NCBI GenBank assembly: GCA_937925715.1
Contig: CALAMG010000017.1
Coordinates: forward strand, 186,001 to 250,000
Length of the DNA stretch: 64,000 bases
Direction of reading: 5' to 3'
Origin: an uncultured Collinsella sp.
GTDB lineage: Bacteria > Actinomycetota > Coriobacteriia > Coriobacteriales > Coriobacteriaceae
The notes under the pieces were generated by a model that ran no database searches, was not told the origin of the DNA, and saw nothing but the letters and a program-made list of their open reading frames with translations. The position numbers and the translations under genes were made by a program. This document shows, piece after piece, positions 8,321 through 16,405 of this stretch (position 1 is its first letter; each line of letters opens with the position of its first letter).

Positions 8321-9237
8321 TGGGATTCTTCGATGCTCTCTCGCGCGGACTTGAGCGCAGCCGCGAGGCCCTCAACGAGGTCTTCTACTTTGGCGGTGAG
8401 GTCGACGAGGATTTTTGGGAGGACCTGGAGGACACCCTCGTAATGGGTGACATGGGCGCCGAGGTCGCTATCAAGGTCTCCGATGACCTGCGCGATGCCG
8501 CGGCCAAGAAGAACCTCAAGACCGCTCCGCAGCTTCGCCGCGCCCTGGCCGAGCAGCTTGAGCAGCACTTTGTGCCCATCGAGCGAGATCCGTTCTCCGA
8601 TACGCCGAGCTGCGTGCTGTTTGTGGGCATTAACGGTGCCGGCAAGACCACGACGGTCGGTAAGATCGCGAGCGCCATGGCTGCCCGCGGCAAGAACGTG
8701 GTGATCGGTTCGGCCGACACCTTCCGCGCCGCCGCCATCGAGCAGCTTGATGTGTGGGGCCAGCGCGCTGGCGTCCCCGTCATCAAGCGCGACCGCGGCT
8801 CCGACCCGGCAAGTGTTTGCTACGACGTGCTCGACGAGGCCGACAAGCGCGGCAGCGACCTGGTGCTTATCGATACCGCCGGCCGTCTACACACGAGCCC
8901 TGAGCTCATGCGCGAGCTTGCCAAGGTGGTCAATGTGACCCGTAAGCGCGCCGCCAATATGGCCGCCGGTCCCATGCCGGTTTCGGTCGTGCTTGTGATC
9001 GACGCCGCGACGGGCCAAAACGGTCTGAACCAGGCGCTCGAGTTTAACGAGGCGCTGGGCCTGGACGGTATTATCATGACTAAGCTCGACGGCACGGCTA
9101 AGGGCGGCATCGCCATGGCCGTGGCCGAGAAGCTCAAGCTCCCGATCCTGCGCATCGGCGTGGGCGAGCAGGTCGATGACCTGCAGGAGTTCAATGCCAA
9201 AGATTTCTGCCGCGCCCTGGTGGGCGAGTCCAATTAA
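8320..9237 (+). CDS. ftsY: Signal recognition particle receptor FtsY
   Basis: FtsY is the membrane-associated SRP receptor GTPase. The 305-residue protein has a short N domain without the long acidic A domain of proteobacteria. G1 motif GINGAGKT is at 103-110, followed by DTFRAAAIEQL, the DTAGR motif and TKLDGTAKGG. The ATG overlaps the smc stop, and ffh, encoding its GTPase partner, follows 10 bases later, so both SRP GTPases are expected from one transcript. Confidence 0.96.
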   Translation: MGFFDALSRGLERSREALNEVFYFGGEVDEDFWEDLEDTLVMGDMGAEVAIKVSDDLRDAAAKKNLKTAPQLRRALAEQLEQHFVPIERDPFSDTPSCVLFVGINGAGKTTTVGKIASAMAARGKNVVIGSADTFRAAAIEQLDVWGQRAGVPVIKRDRGSDPASVCYDVLDEADKRGSDLVLIDTAGRLHTSPELMRELAKVVNVTRKRAANMAAGPMPVSVVLVIDAATGQNGLNQALEFNEALGLDGIIMTKLDGTAKGGIAMAVAEKLKLPILRIGVGEQVDDLQEFNAKDFCRALVGESN

Positions 9238-9247
9238 GGAGTGACTA

Positions 9248-10723
9248 GTGTTTGATTCCCTGAGCGATCGCCTCAACGACACATTTGACCGCCTGCGCGG
9301 CAAGGGCAAGCTGACCGAGGCCGATATTACTTCGGCCATGCGCGATATTCGCATGGCGCTGCTCGAGGCCGACGTTAACTTTAAGGTTGTCAAGGAGTTC
9401 GTCGCCAAGACTAAGGAGCGCTGCATGACCGCAGAGGTCATGGAGTCGCTCTCTCCGGCGCAAAACGTCGTCAAGATCGTGCTCGACGAGCTTACCGAGA
9501 TGCTCGGCTCCACCGAGAGCAAGCTCGTCTTTAGCAACCGTATTCCCAATGTCATCATGCTCGTGGGCCTGCAGGGCTCCGGTAAGACCACGGCTGCCGT
9601 AAAGCTGGCCTACCTGCTCAAGAAGCAGGGTCGCTCGCCGTTGCTCGCCGCGTGCGACGTCTACCGTCCCGCTGCTGCCGACCAGCTGGCCACGCTCGGT
9701 GGCGAGATCGGCGTACCGGTCTTCCGCGGCGACGGTGCGCACCCGGTCGATATCGCCAAGGGCGCCATCCAGGAGGCCGTCGACCACCTGCGCGACGTGG
9801 TCATCGTCGATACCGCCGGACGTCTTCAGATCGATGAGCAGATGATGCAGGAGGCCGTGGACATCAAGAAGGCCGTTAAGCCCGATCAGGTGCTGATGGT
9901 CGTCGATGCCATGACCGGCCAGGATATCGTCAACGTCGTCTCGACCTTTGCCGAGCGCACCGACTTTGACGGAGTGATCATCTCCAAGCTCGACGGCGAT
10001 GCCCGTGGCGGCGGCGCGCTTTCCGTGCGCCAGGTGACCGGCAAGCCCATCAAGTTCGTGAGCATGGGCGAGAAGCCCGATTCGCTGGAGCCGTTCTATC
10101 CCGATCGTATGGCCAAGCGCATTCTGGGTATGGGCGACGTTGTCGGCATTATTGAGAAGGCCCAGGAGGCGGCCGACGCCGAGCAGCTCGAGGCTGCCGA
10201 GCGCATGCTGCGCGAGGGCTTCACCATGAATGACATGCTCGACCAGATGAAGGCCGTCAAGAAGATGGGCGGCATGAAGGGCATCCTGGGCATGCTCCCC
10301 GGCGGCCAGCGTGCGCTCAACCAGATGGGCGGCAACCTGGACGAGGGCATCTTCGACAAGAACGAGGCCATCATTATGTCGATGACCAAGGAGGAGCGCC
10401 TTCGCCCCTCCATCATCAACGGTCAGCGCCGTGCCCGCATTGCCAAGGGCGCCGGCGTGACCCCCACCGAGGTCAATAGCCTTATGAAGCAGTGGGGCGA
10501 GATGAACAAGATGATGGGCCGCATGCGCACGATGGCCAATCAGGCGCAGGCCGGCGGCAAGAAGGGCAAGAAGGGTAAGAAGGGCAAAAAGATGCGCATG
10601 CCCAATATTCCCGGTCTGGATGCCATGGGGCTGGGCGGCATGGGCGGCCTGGGAACGGGCGGCCCCAAGTCCGATATGGACCTGCTGCGCCAGATGGAAG
10701 CGCAGATGCGCAACAAGAAGTAA
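9248..10723 (+). CDS. ffh: Signal recognition particle protein Ffh
   Basis: Ffh binds 4.5S/SRP RNA and signal sequences of nascent membrane proteins and docks on FtsY. The 491-residue protein has the G1 motif GLQGSGKTT from residue 107, DVYRPAAADQL, DTAGRLQID and the NG-domain SKLDGDARGG. The methionine-rich M domain follows, with a KKGKKGKKGKK basic run near residue 450. The start is GTG, preceded by AAGGAGTG. A very stable terminator follows. Confidence 0.96.
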   Translation: MFDSLSDRLNDTFDRLRGKGKLTEADITSAMRDIRMALLEADVNFKVVKEFVAKTKERCMTAEVMESLSPAQNVVKIVLDELTEMLGSTESKLVFSNRIPNVIMLVGLQGSGKTTAAVKLAYLLKKQGRSPLLAACDVYRPAAADQLATLGGEIGVPVFRGDGAHPVDIAKGAIQEAVDHLRDVVIVDTAGRLQIDEQMMQEAVDIKKAVKPDQVLMVVDAMTGQDIVNVVSTFAERTDFDGVIISKLDGDARGGGALSVRQVTGKPIKFVSMGEKPDSLEPFYPDRMAKRILGMGDVVGIIEKAQEAADAEQLEAAERMLREGFTMNDMLDQMKAVKKMGGMKGILGMLPGGQRALNQMGGNLDEGIFDKNEAIIMSMTKEERLRPSIINGQRRARIAKGAGVTPTEVNSLMKQWGEMNKMMGRMRTMANQAQAGGKKGKKGKKGKKMRMPNIPGLDAMGLGGMGGLGTGGPKSDMDLLRQMEAQMRNKK

Positions 10724-10743
10724 CGACTAGTTGAGTCGTGTAT

Positions 10744-10790
10744 GGCGAAGGCCGCCTGGATGGTATTCCAGGCGGCCTTCGCCGTTTGTT
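10744..10790. terminator. Strong terminator after ffh
   Basis: Two perfect 16-base arms (GGCGAAGGCCGCCTGG and its complement) enclose an eight-base loop, followed by GTTTGTT. The hairpin lies between the convergent ffh and DUF134-NifX genes and could stop transcription from both sides. Confidence 0.85.
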
Positions 10791-10839
10791 CGCTGGTTGT
10801 CGCACGCGTGGAAGCGCGTTCTCGACGAGGTGCTTGCCG

Positions 10840-11604
10840 CTAGTGGCAGCCGCAGCCTTCGTGCCCGTCATGGTCGTGGTGACCGTGGCAGCCGCAGGAC
10901 TCGCCATGTTCGTGGATGTGCTCGTGATCATGTCCATGGCAGTCGCAGGTGGCCTCGCCGTTCTGTGCGAGCGTGCCGGCAATGAGGGCCTCGACGCAGG
11001 CATCGCAGCTGCCCTGGGCGCCCGCATAGACCGTGATGCTGGCTTGGGCAAGCGCGTTGATAGCGCCGCCGCCGATACCGCCGCAAATGAGCGTGTCAAC
11101 GCCACCGTTGGCAAGCAGGCCCGCCAAGGCGCCGTGGCCGGTGCCGCCGGTGCCTACGACCTGCTCGTTGAGCACCTTGCCATCCTGGATGTCGTAGATC
11201 TTGAACTGCTCGCTGCGGCCAAAGTGCATAAAGATGTTGCCGTTGTCGTACGTCGTTGCCACCCTCATGGTGCCGACCTCCTTTGCTGGCCATGCGGCCG
11301 TCGTCGAGGCGATGGGGGAGTACGCGATATTGCCGCCCTCGATGACGAGCGCTCGTCCGTTGACCAGCGCATCGGCCACCTTGCGATGCGCGCGGCTGCA
11401 AATGGCCGCCACCGTTGCACGGGCGATGCCCATCTGCTGGGCGACCGCCTCTTGGTTGAGACCTTCCAGGTCGCACAGGCGCAGCACCTCAAGCTCGTCG
11501 ACGGTCATGTCGATGGCATCACCGCTGGCCAGGCCATCGGGGGTGAAGCCGCGGTATTCGGGGATGATCCCGACGCGGCGCAGTTTTTCGCGTCTTCCTG
11601 CCAT
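10840..11604 (-). CDS. DUF134 HTH regulator fused to NifX/NifB-type domain with His/Cys-rich tail
   Basis: This 254-residue protein has three parts. Residues 1-100 are a DUF134 (UPF0251) DNA-binding domain, starting MAGRREKLRRVG, with a sigma-like helix-turn-helix at about 49-80. Residues 112-215 are a dinitrogenase iron-molybdenum-cofactor-binding (NifX/NifB C-terminal) domain beginning MRVATTYDNGN. The last 36 residues hold 12 histidines and 6 cysteines, a likely metal-binding tail. AAGGAG precedes the ATG at 11604; a GTG two codons upstream is less well spaced. Two near-identical palindromes in its promoter suggest autoregulation. The bound metal and any other target genes cannot be told from sequence. 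Confidence 0.85.
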   Translation of the reverse strand: MAGRREKLRRVGIIPEYRGFTPDGLASGDAIDMTVDELEVLRLCDLEGLNQEAVAQQMGIARATVAAICSRAHRKVADALVNGRALVIEGGNIAYSPIASTTAAWPAKEVGTMRVATTYDNGNIFMHFGRSEQFKIYDIQDGKVLNEQVVGTGGTGHGALAGLLANGGVDTLICGGIGGGAINALAQASITVYAGAQGSCDACVEALIAGTLAQNGEATCDCHGHDHEHIHEHGESCGCHGHHDHDGHEGCGCH

Positions 11605-11616
11605 GCACACTCCTTA

Positions 11617-11632
11617 TCTGACATATGTCAAC
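11617..11632. promoter_or_regulatory. Operator copy 1 upstream of DUF134-NifX gene
   Basis: The core TGACATATGTCA is a perfect 12-base palindrome within the 16 bases TCTGACATATGTCAAC. It lies between the proposed -10 box and the ribosome binding site of the minus-strand gene, where a bound repressor would block initiation. It is the proximal of two matching sites. Confidence 0.65.
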
Positions 11633-11635
11633 AAT

Positions 11636-11663
11636 AGGATAACGCGTTAGTCGTTGGGCGCAA
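11636..11663 (-). promoter_or_regulatory. Predicted promoter of DUF134-NifX gene
   Basis: Reading on the minus strand, TTGCGC (11663-11658) and TATCCT (11641-11636) are separated by 16 bases. The pair is sandwiched between the two operator copies, which fits a repressible promoter. Confidence 0.5.
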
Positions 11664-11669
11664 GGCATT

Positions 11670-11685
11670 TCTGGCATATGTCAGA
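11670..11685. promoter_or_regulatory. Operator copy 2 upstream of DUF134-NifX gene
   Basis: The 16 bases TCTGGCATATGTCAGA match copy 1 except at one core base and the outer flank, and form a palindrome with one mismatch. Its centre is 53 bases from that of copy 1, close to five helical turns, so both sites would face the same side of the DNA. Confidence 0.65.
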
Positions 11686-11760
11686 AAAAGGCTAAGATGC
11701 CTCGTTGCCGCTTGCGGAGCCGCGCTGCCGTGCATTGCGTGTGCCGGACTAAGTGTCCAA

Positions 11761-11788
11761 TTCGACACTCGCGCGCCTGGGCTACAAT
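11761..11788 (+). promoter_or_regulatory. Predicted promoter of thyA-folA
   Basis: TTCGAC and TACAAT are spaced by 16 bases, and the -10 box ends 34 bases before the thyA ATG. The -10 box is a good match and the -35 box a fair one. Confidence 0.5.
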
Positions 11789-11822
11789 AAATCTCGCTTA
11801 TAGGCGACTGACAGGAGGGTCA

Positions 11823-12671
11823 ATGAGCAAAGCTGATCAGCAGTTTGTAACCATGTGCCGCGATATCTTGGATCATGGCACCACCACCGAGGGCCAAAAG
11901 GTCCGTCCGGTGTGGGAGGACGGCACCCCTGCCTATACCATTAAAAACTTTGGTGTCACGGCGCGCTATGATCTGCGCGAGGAGTTCCCCGCGCTCACCC
12001 TGCGTCGTACGGCGCTTAAGTCTGCCATGGACGAGATTCTGTGGATCTATCAAAAGAAGTCCAATAACGTGCATGATCTCAACAGCCATATCTGGGATGA
12101 GTGGGCCGATGAGACCGGTTCCATCGGTAAAGCCTACGGCTATCAGATTGGTCAGAAGAGCCATTACGCCGAGGGCGACTTCGACCAGATGGACCGTGTG
12201 CTGTACGACCTTAAGCACACGCCGTATAGTCGCCGCATTATGACCAATACGTACGTGTTTAGCGATCTGTCCGAGATGCACCTTTATCCGTGCGCCTATA
12301 GCGTGACCTATAACGTGACGCAGCGTCCTCAGGACGACAAGCCGACGCTCAACATGATTCTCAACCAGCGCAGCCAGGACATTTTGGCCGCGAACAACTG
12401 GAACGTGTGCCAGTACGCCATTTTGCTGATGATGGTCGCGCAGTCGGTCGATATGATTCCCGGTGAGCTGCTGCACGTGATCGCCGACGCCCATATCTAT
12501 GATCGTCATGTCGATATCGTCCGCGAGCTTATCGAGCGTCCGCAGTTTGCGGCACCCAAGGTAACGCTCAACCCCGATGTGCATGACTTCTATGCGTTTA
12601 CGACCGATGACCTGATCGTCGAGGGCTATGAGCACGGCCCGCAGGTCAAGAACATTCCCATTGCGGTGTAG
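11823..12671 (+). CDS. thyA: Thymidylate synthase ThyA
   Basis: ThyA methylates dUMP to dTMP using methylene-tetrahydrofolate and releases dihydrofolate. The 282-residue protein has the catalytic cysteine in LYPCAYSV (Cys157), the RRIMTNTYV phosphate-binding region, the NQRSQDILAANNWN motif and the DAHIYDRHV segment. AGGAGGG is well placed before the ATG. The dihydrofolate reductase gene follows nine bases later, so the two form the classic coupled pair that makes dTMP and regenerates tetrahydrofolate. Confidence 0.97.
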   Translation: MSKADQQFVTMCRDILDHGTTTEGQKVRPVWEDGTPAYTIKNFGVTARYDLREEFPALTLRRTALKSAMDEILWIYQKKSNNVHDLNSHIWDEWADETGSIGKAYGYQIGQKSHYAEGDFDQMDRVLYDLKHTPYSRRIMTNTYVFSDLSEMHLYPCAYSVTYNVTQRPQDDKPTLNMILNQRSQDILAANNWNVCQYAILLMMVAQSVDMIPGELLHVIADAHIYDRHVDIVRELIERPQFAAPKVTLNPDVHDFYAFTTDDLIVEGYEHGPQVKNIPIAV

Positions 12672-12680
12672 GTGGTGCTC

Positions 12681-13199
12681 ATGACGTGTAAGCTATCTGC
12701 TATCGTCGCCGTGTGTGACGATTGGGGCATTGGGTGCGAGGGCGACATGGTGGTGTCCAATCGCGCCGATATGCGCCATTTTGTGGCCTGCACCAAGGGC
12801 TGCCCGGTTATCATGGGACGCAAGACCCTGCTGAGTTTTCCCGGCGGGCGTCCGCTCAAGAACCGCCGCAATATCGTGCTCACCCGCGACGAGAGCTTTG
12901 CCCCCGAGGGCGTCGACGTGGTGCATAGTATCGACGAGGCGCTCGCCGCGGTTGCCGATGAGCCCGTTGCCTGGGTGATCGGTGGCGGCGATGTCTATCG
13001 GCATTTTTTGCCGTATTGCGTCGAGGCCGAGGTCACGCATAACCACTGCGTCCATGTCGTGGATACGTACTTTCCCGATTTGGAAGCCGATCCTGCGTGG
13101 GAGATTGCGCAGCGTAGCGGGGTCGCGACGATTGCCGCCGGTGAGGGTGACGAGGGCGTCGATTATGAGTTCGTGACGTATCGTCGCATCGAGGCGTAA
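12681..13199 (+). CDS. folA: Dihydrofolate reductase
   Basis: DHFR reduces dihydrofolate to tetrahydrofolate with NADPH. The 172-residue protein begins KLSAIVAVCDDWGIGCEGDM, matching the family's N-terminal substrate and Met20-loop region, followed by the VIMGRKTLLSFPGGRPL cofactor motif and WVIGGGDVYRHFLPY. I use the ATG at 12681; in-frame GTGs directly after thyA are possible starts, because the ribosome binding site (AGGTGG) is weak and ill-defined. It is co-transcribed with thyA. Confidence 0.93.
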   Translation: MTCKLSAIVAVCDDWGIGCEGDMVVSNRADMRHFVACTKGCPVIMGRKTLLSFPGGRPLKNRRNIVLTRDESFAPEGVDVVHSIDEALAAVADEPVAWVIGGGDVYRHFLPYCVEAEVTHNHCVHVVDTYFPDLEADPAWEIAQRSGVATIAAGEGDEGVDYEFVTYRRIEA

Positions 13200-13243
13200 A
13201 TCGTCTGGCGTGAACGGTATCATCGGGTTGATTGAATGCATGG

Positions 13244-13268
13244 GGCGGCGCTTAGCGTCGCCTCGTTT
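13244..13268 (+). terminator. Possible weak terminator after folA
   Basis: GGCGGCGC and GCGTCGCC pair around a TTA loop with one G-T pair, followed by TCGTTTGG. The short T-tract makes it weak or a pause site. Confidence 0.4.
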
Positions 13269-13308
13269 GGTATAGATGTGCTGTAAAGAAGGGTGCGGGC
13301 TGGCTGCT

Positions 13309-14223
13309 ATGACTGATGCCGTTGAGGTTCTGCGAATTGATTCGCTCGAGGACGAGCGGCTCGATGCCTACGTGCGACTGACCGAGCGTGAGCTTCGCTG
13401 CGTGCTGGAGCCGCAGAAGGGCATTTTTATCGCTGAGAGTGCCAAGGTCATCGAGCGTGCGGTTCGCGCCGGATATGAGCCGGTGAGCTTTCTTCTGGGC
13501 GAGCGCTGGCTCGACCAGATGATGCCGCTGTTTGACCAGCTTGTCGTGCGCGAGGGAGCGGGTCCGGTTCCCGTGTTCGTGGCCTCCATGGAGCTCATGG
13601 AGCAGTTGACGGGCTTTAACGTGACGCGCGGCGCGCTGGCGGCGTTCCGTCGCCCGCGTCAGATTCCGGTTGATGAGTTCTTGGGCGGCGTTGTCGAGGC
13701 GGCGGGGGGTCGTCCGGTGCGCGTGTGCGTGCTTGAGGGTATTGTCGATCACACCAATGTTGGCGCGATTTTCCGCTCGGCTGCCGCATTGAACGTTGAC
13801 GGTATTTTGGTCAGCCCGACGTGCTGCGATCCACTGTATCGTCGCTCGGCCCGCGTGAGCATGGGCACCGTGTTTCAGGTGCCGTGGACGCGCATTGGCA
13901 GCGAGGCTCGTGTGTGGCCGCATGATGGTCTGAGCGCGTTGCACGATGCCGGTTTTTCGTGTGCCGCTATGGCGTTGACGGACGACTCTGTTTCGCTTGA
14001 TGATCCTGTACTGCGGAAGATTGATCGCTTGGCGATTTTTATGGGCACCGAGGGTGCCGGCTTGGGCGCCAAGACCATTGCCGGCTGTGACCACGCGGTG
14101 CGCATTCCGATGGCGCACGGGGTCGATTCGCTCAACGTGGCCGCGGCGAGCGCCGTCGCCTTTTGGCAGCTGTGCCCGCACGTGAGCAATGAGTATCACT
14201 ACCAGCCGGGTTTGTATCACTAG
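13309..14223 (+). CDS. SpoU/TrmH-family RNA 2'-O-methyltransferase
   Basis: This SAM-dependent ribose methyltransferase of the SPOUT class has about 304 residues. The N-terminal substrate-binding part spans roughly residues 1-125. The SpoU domain carries motif 1 HTNVGAIFRSAAAL, motif 2 IFMGTEGAGLG and the motif 3 region IPMAHGVDSLNVAAASAV, which forms the knot. The target, tRNA or 23S rRNA, cannot be told. The start is uncertain: ATG at 13309 gives a sensible N-terminus, but an in-frame ATG at 13276 exists and neither has a strong ribosome binding site. Confidence 0.88.
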   Translation: MTDAVEVLRIDSLEDERLDAYVRLTERELRCVLEPQKGIFIAESAKVIERAVRAGYEPVSFLLGERWLDQMMPLFDQLVVREGAGPVPVFVASMELMEQLTGFNVTRGALAAFRRPRQIPVDEFLGGVVEAAGGRPVRVCVLEGIVDHTNVGAIFRSAAALNVDGILVSPTCCDPLYRRSARVSMGTVFQVPWTRIGSEARVWPHDGLSALHDAGFSCAAMALTDDSVSLDDPVLRKIDRLAIFMGTEGAGLGAKTIAGCDHAVRIPMAHGVDSLNVAAASAVAFWQLCPHVSNEYHYQPGLYH

Positions 14224-14348
14224 GCAGATATTTTGCACTGGGCTCTGATTCGGGGTGTTTCGGTCGACGCCGGTCGGTGCTAAGCTGGTATTTGCTTTGG
14301 TCTTAAATTGCCGTTTTGTTGTTTAACATACGTTGGCGGGGAGGGCGT

Positions 14349-15698
14349 GTGGCTAAGAAATCTACGGCTATCGATGTAACGCAGGGTGTCATTTGGCAAC
14401 AGCTGCTGTCGCTGTGCGTTCCCATCTTTTTTAGTTCGTTTTTTCAGCAGGCCTACACGCTTATCGGTACGTATATCGTTGGCCAGTTTGGCGGCAAGCT
14501 CGCGCTGGGTGGCATTCAAGCCACGATGGTGCTCACCGAGCTCTGCATTGGCTTTTGCGTTGGCGTCGGCGCCGGCTGCGCGGTCATTACCGGTCAGTAT
14601 TTTGGCCAGCACGATGATGAGCGACTGAGTCGTTCGGTCCATACAGCCATGACGCTCGCGCTGGTGGGCGGTATCGCTTTCTCGATTCTTGGCATAGTGT
14701 TCGTTGAGCCCATGCTGGTGCTCATGAACACGCCGCATGAACTATTGGCCGAGGGCGTGGCCTATGCTCGCTGTTATTTTGCCGCGATGGTTGCGGCACT
14801 GCTGCTTAATATGGGAACCGCACTGCTGCGTGCCGTGGGCGACACGCGCGGCCCCGCCGTGATCATTGCCTCTGGCTGCCTGGTTAACGTGGTGCTGGAT
14901 ATCATTTTTGTCGCTGTGTTGCATATGGAGGCGCTGGGCTGCGGCATCGCGGTGGCGCTGACCATTTGCTCCAATGCAACGATGATCGTGTTGCGCATGA
15001 TGCGCGCTCCGGGTGCATGGCGTCTTTCGCTGTCTAAGCTCGGTATCGATCGCGGTATTTGCAAGAGTATGATCTCGTGTGGTCTGCCACTCGGTTTTCA
15101 ATCGGCTGCCTATTCGATCTCGAACGTGCTGATCCAGGTGTCGGTTAATTCGTTTGGCGCCGATGTCACGACTGCTTGGGGTCTATCTGGGCGCCTGGAT
15201 GGCATTATCTGGATGGTGACCGAGGCGCTCGGCGTATCGATCACTACGTTCTCGGCGCAGAACTTTGGCGCGCGCAACTACGAGCGCATGCGCAAGGGCT
15301 ACCATACGTCGCTCGTGCTGTCGTTTATGCTCATTGGTGGCCTGTCTGCCGTGCTGCTGGTGTTCTCGGGCCCGCTGTCGCGTTTGTTTGTCGACGATGC
15401 TTCGATTTCGGCGTACACCACGACTATCCTCCATTTCATTGCGCCGTTCTATGCGATTTTCTCGATTATCGAGAACGCCTCGGGTTCCATCCGCGGCGCC
15501 GGCGTGAGTTTGCAGCCTATGATGCTCACCATCTTTGGCACCGTTGTCTTGAGGGTGATCTGGGTGTTTGCGATCATGCCCTTCGATCCGTCGCTCGAGC
15601 ATCTACTGCTGGTTTACCCCGTAACCTGGCTCATCACCGCAACCATGTTCACCATCTACCACCACAGCGGCAACTGGCTAGGTCGCGCCACCGCCTAG
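14349..15698 (+). CDS. MATE-family multidrug/Na+ antiporter
   Basis: This is a 449-residue integral membrane protein with about 12 predicted helices in two similar halves, the layout of MATE transporters. It begins VAKKSTAIDVTQGVIWQQLL and has the typical helix 1 segment LCVPIFFSSFFQQAYTLIG. MATE proteins export cationic drugs or metabolites with Na+ or H+. The start is GTG, four bases after GGGGAGGG; a longer reading would add 11 residues without a better site. It is followed by a long inverted repeat rather than an obvious U-tract terminator. Confidence 0.9.
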   Translation: MAKKSTAIDVTQGVIWQQLLSLCVPIFFSSFFQQAYTLIGTYIVGQFGGKLALGGIQATMVLTELCIGFCVGVGAGCAVITGQYFGQHDDERLSRSVHTAMTLALVGGIAFSILGIVFVEPMLVLMNTPHELLAEGVAYARCYFAAMVAALLLNMGTALLRAVGDTRGPAVIIASGCLVNVVLDIIFVAVLHMEALGCGIAVALTICSNATMIVLRMMRAPGAWRLSLSKLGIDRGICKSMISCGLPLGFQSAAYSISNVLIQVSVNSFGADVTTAWGLSGRLDGIIWMVTEALGVSITTFSAQNFGARNYERMRKGYHTSLVLSFMLIGGLSAVLLVFSGPLSRLFVDDASISAYTTTILHFIAPFYAIFSIIENASGSIRGAGVSLQPMMLTIFGTVVLRVIWVFAIMPFDPSLEHLLLVYPVTWLITATMFTIYHHSGNWLGRATA

Positions 15699-15721
15699 CT
15701 CATCCGTCAGATACCCCTGAT

Positions 15722-15790
15722 AAGTTGCGGTGAAATAGTTCCTGAAAAGCCCTTGCGGACCGTCAAACAAGTACTATTCCACCGCAACTT
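15722..15790. repeat. Inverted repeat, short copy of the GTTGCGGTGAAATAG element
   Basis: Arms at 15722-15739 and 15773-15790 match at 17 of 18 bases in inverted orientation, with a 33-base spacer. The arm sequence AAGTTGCGGTGAAATAG recurs in a second inverted repeat at 49546-49614. It lies between the convergent MATE and cobO genes and may act as a bidirectional terminator or be a mobile palindromic element. Confidence 0.75.
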
Positions 15791-15827
15791 CCTTATGAGC
15801 TGTAGGTGTTGGCGGAAAACGAATCAA

Positions 15828-16313
15828 TTAGTATTCGATGCCTTGGCGGGCTAGGAGGCCTTCGTCGAAGTAGTGTTTGATGGGACGTATTTCGGTGACT
15901 AAGTCCGCGAGGTCGGCCAACGGCAGCAGCCCGCGGCCGGTGAGCACGAGTTCCGTGGTGGCGGGCTTTATCGCGATCAGCGCTTCGACATCCTCGCGTG
16001 TCACGAAGCCGCGGCGCATGGCCTCGCCGAGTTCGTCCAAAATCAGAACGTCGACCTGTGATATCTGCTCGCATGCGAGCTCCATGATCTGTGCGGCGCA
16101 AGCCTCGGGCGTGTCGCGGTCAGCTTGTACGATGCGCAGCCCCAGGCGCGGCGCGGCATCGTGTTCGGCGCAGTGCAGTTTCTTGGCAAACTGCAGCCTA
16201 AGAACGTCGAGCCCGTAGCCCGTCGCGCGCAGCGCGAGCCCCAGCGCAGCCGTCGTCTTGCCCTTGCCGTCGCCTGTATAGATTTGAACCTTGCCGACTT
16301 ACAGTGATGCCAT
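15828..16313 (-). pseudogene. cobO: Cob(I)yrinic acid a,c-diamide adenosyltransferase, stop at codon 5
   Basis: CobO/BtuR adenosylates corrinoids with ATP. The frame encodes VQIYTGDGKGKTTAALG, the family's P-loop, then LQFAK, VLILDELGEAM and the usual C-terminal end KHYFDEGLLARQGIEY, so domain and length (about 160 residues) are intact. The natural start, ATG at 16313 with AAAGGA upstream, is followed by GCA TCA CTG and then TAA at 16301-16299. No ATG, GTG or TTG follows before the P-loop; the next ATG is at 16085, deep inside. Either this is a fresh nonsense mutation, a sequencing error (AAA read as TAA would restore lysine), or a rare start such as ATC is used. Confidence 0.75.
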
Positions 16314-16405
16314 CTCTGTCCTTTCGTGCCCGGCGTCGGTTTATCGCCGTCCGGGTTGGGTATTCTAGAAAGCATTATCAACCCCAGTAGATGGAGTTCA
16401 AGCAG

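Noticed and set aside
15828..16085. An 85-codon minus-strand gene starting MELACEQIS as an independent protein
   Set aside because: It is only the C-terminal half of CobO; the same frame continues upstream through the P-loop to the ATG at 16313, interrupted by one stop.
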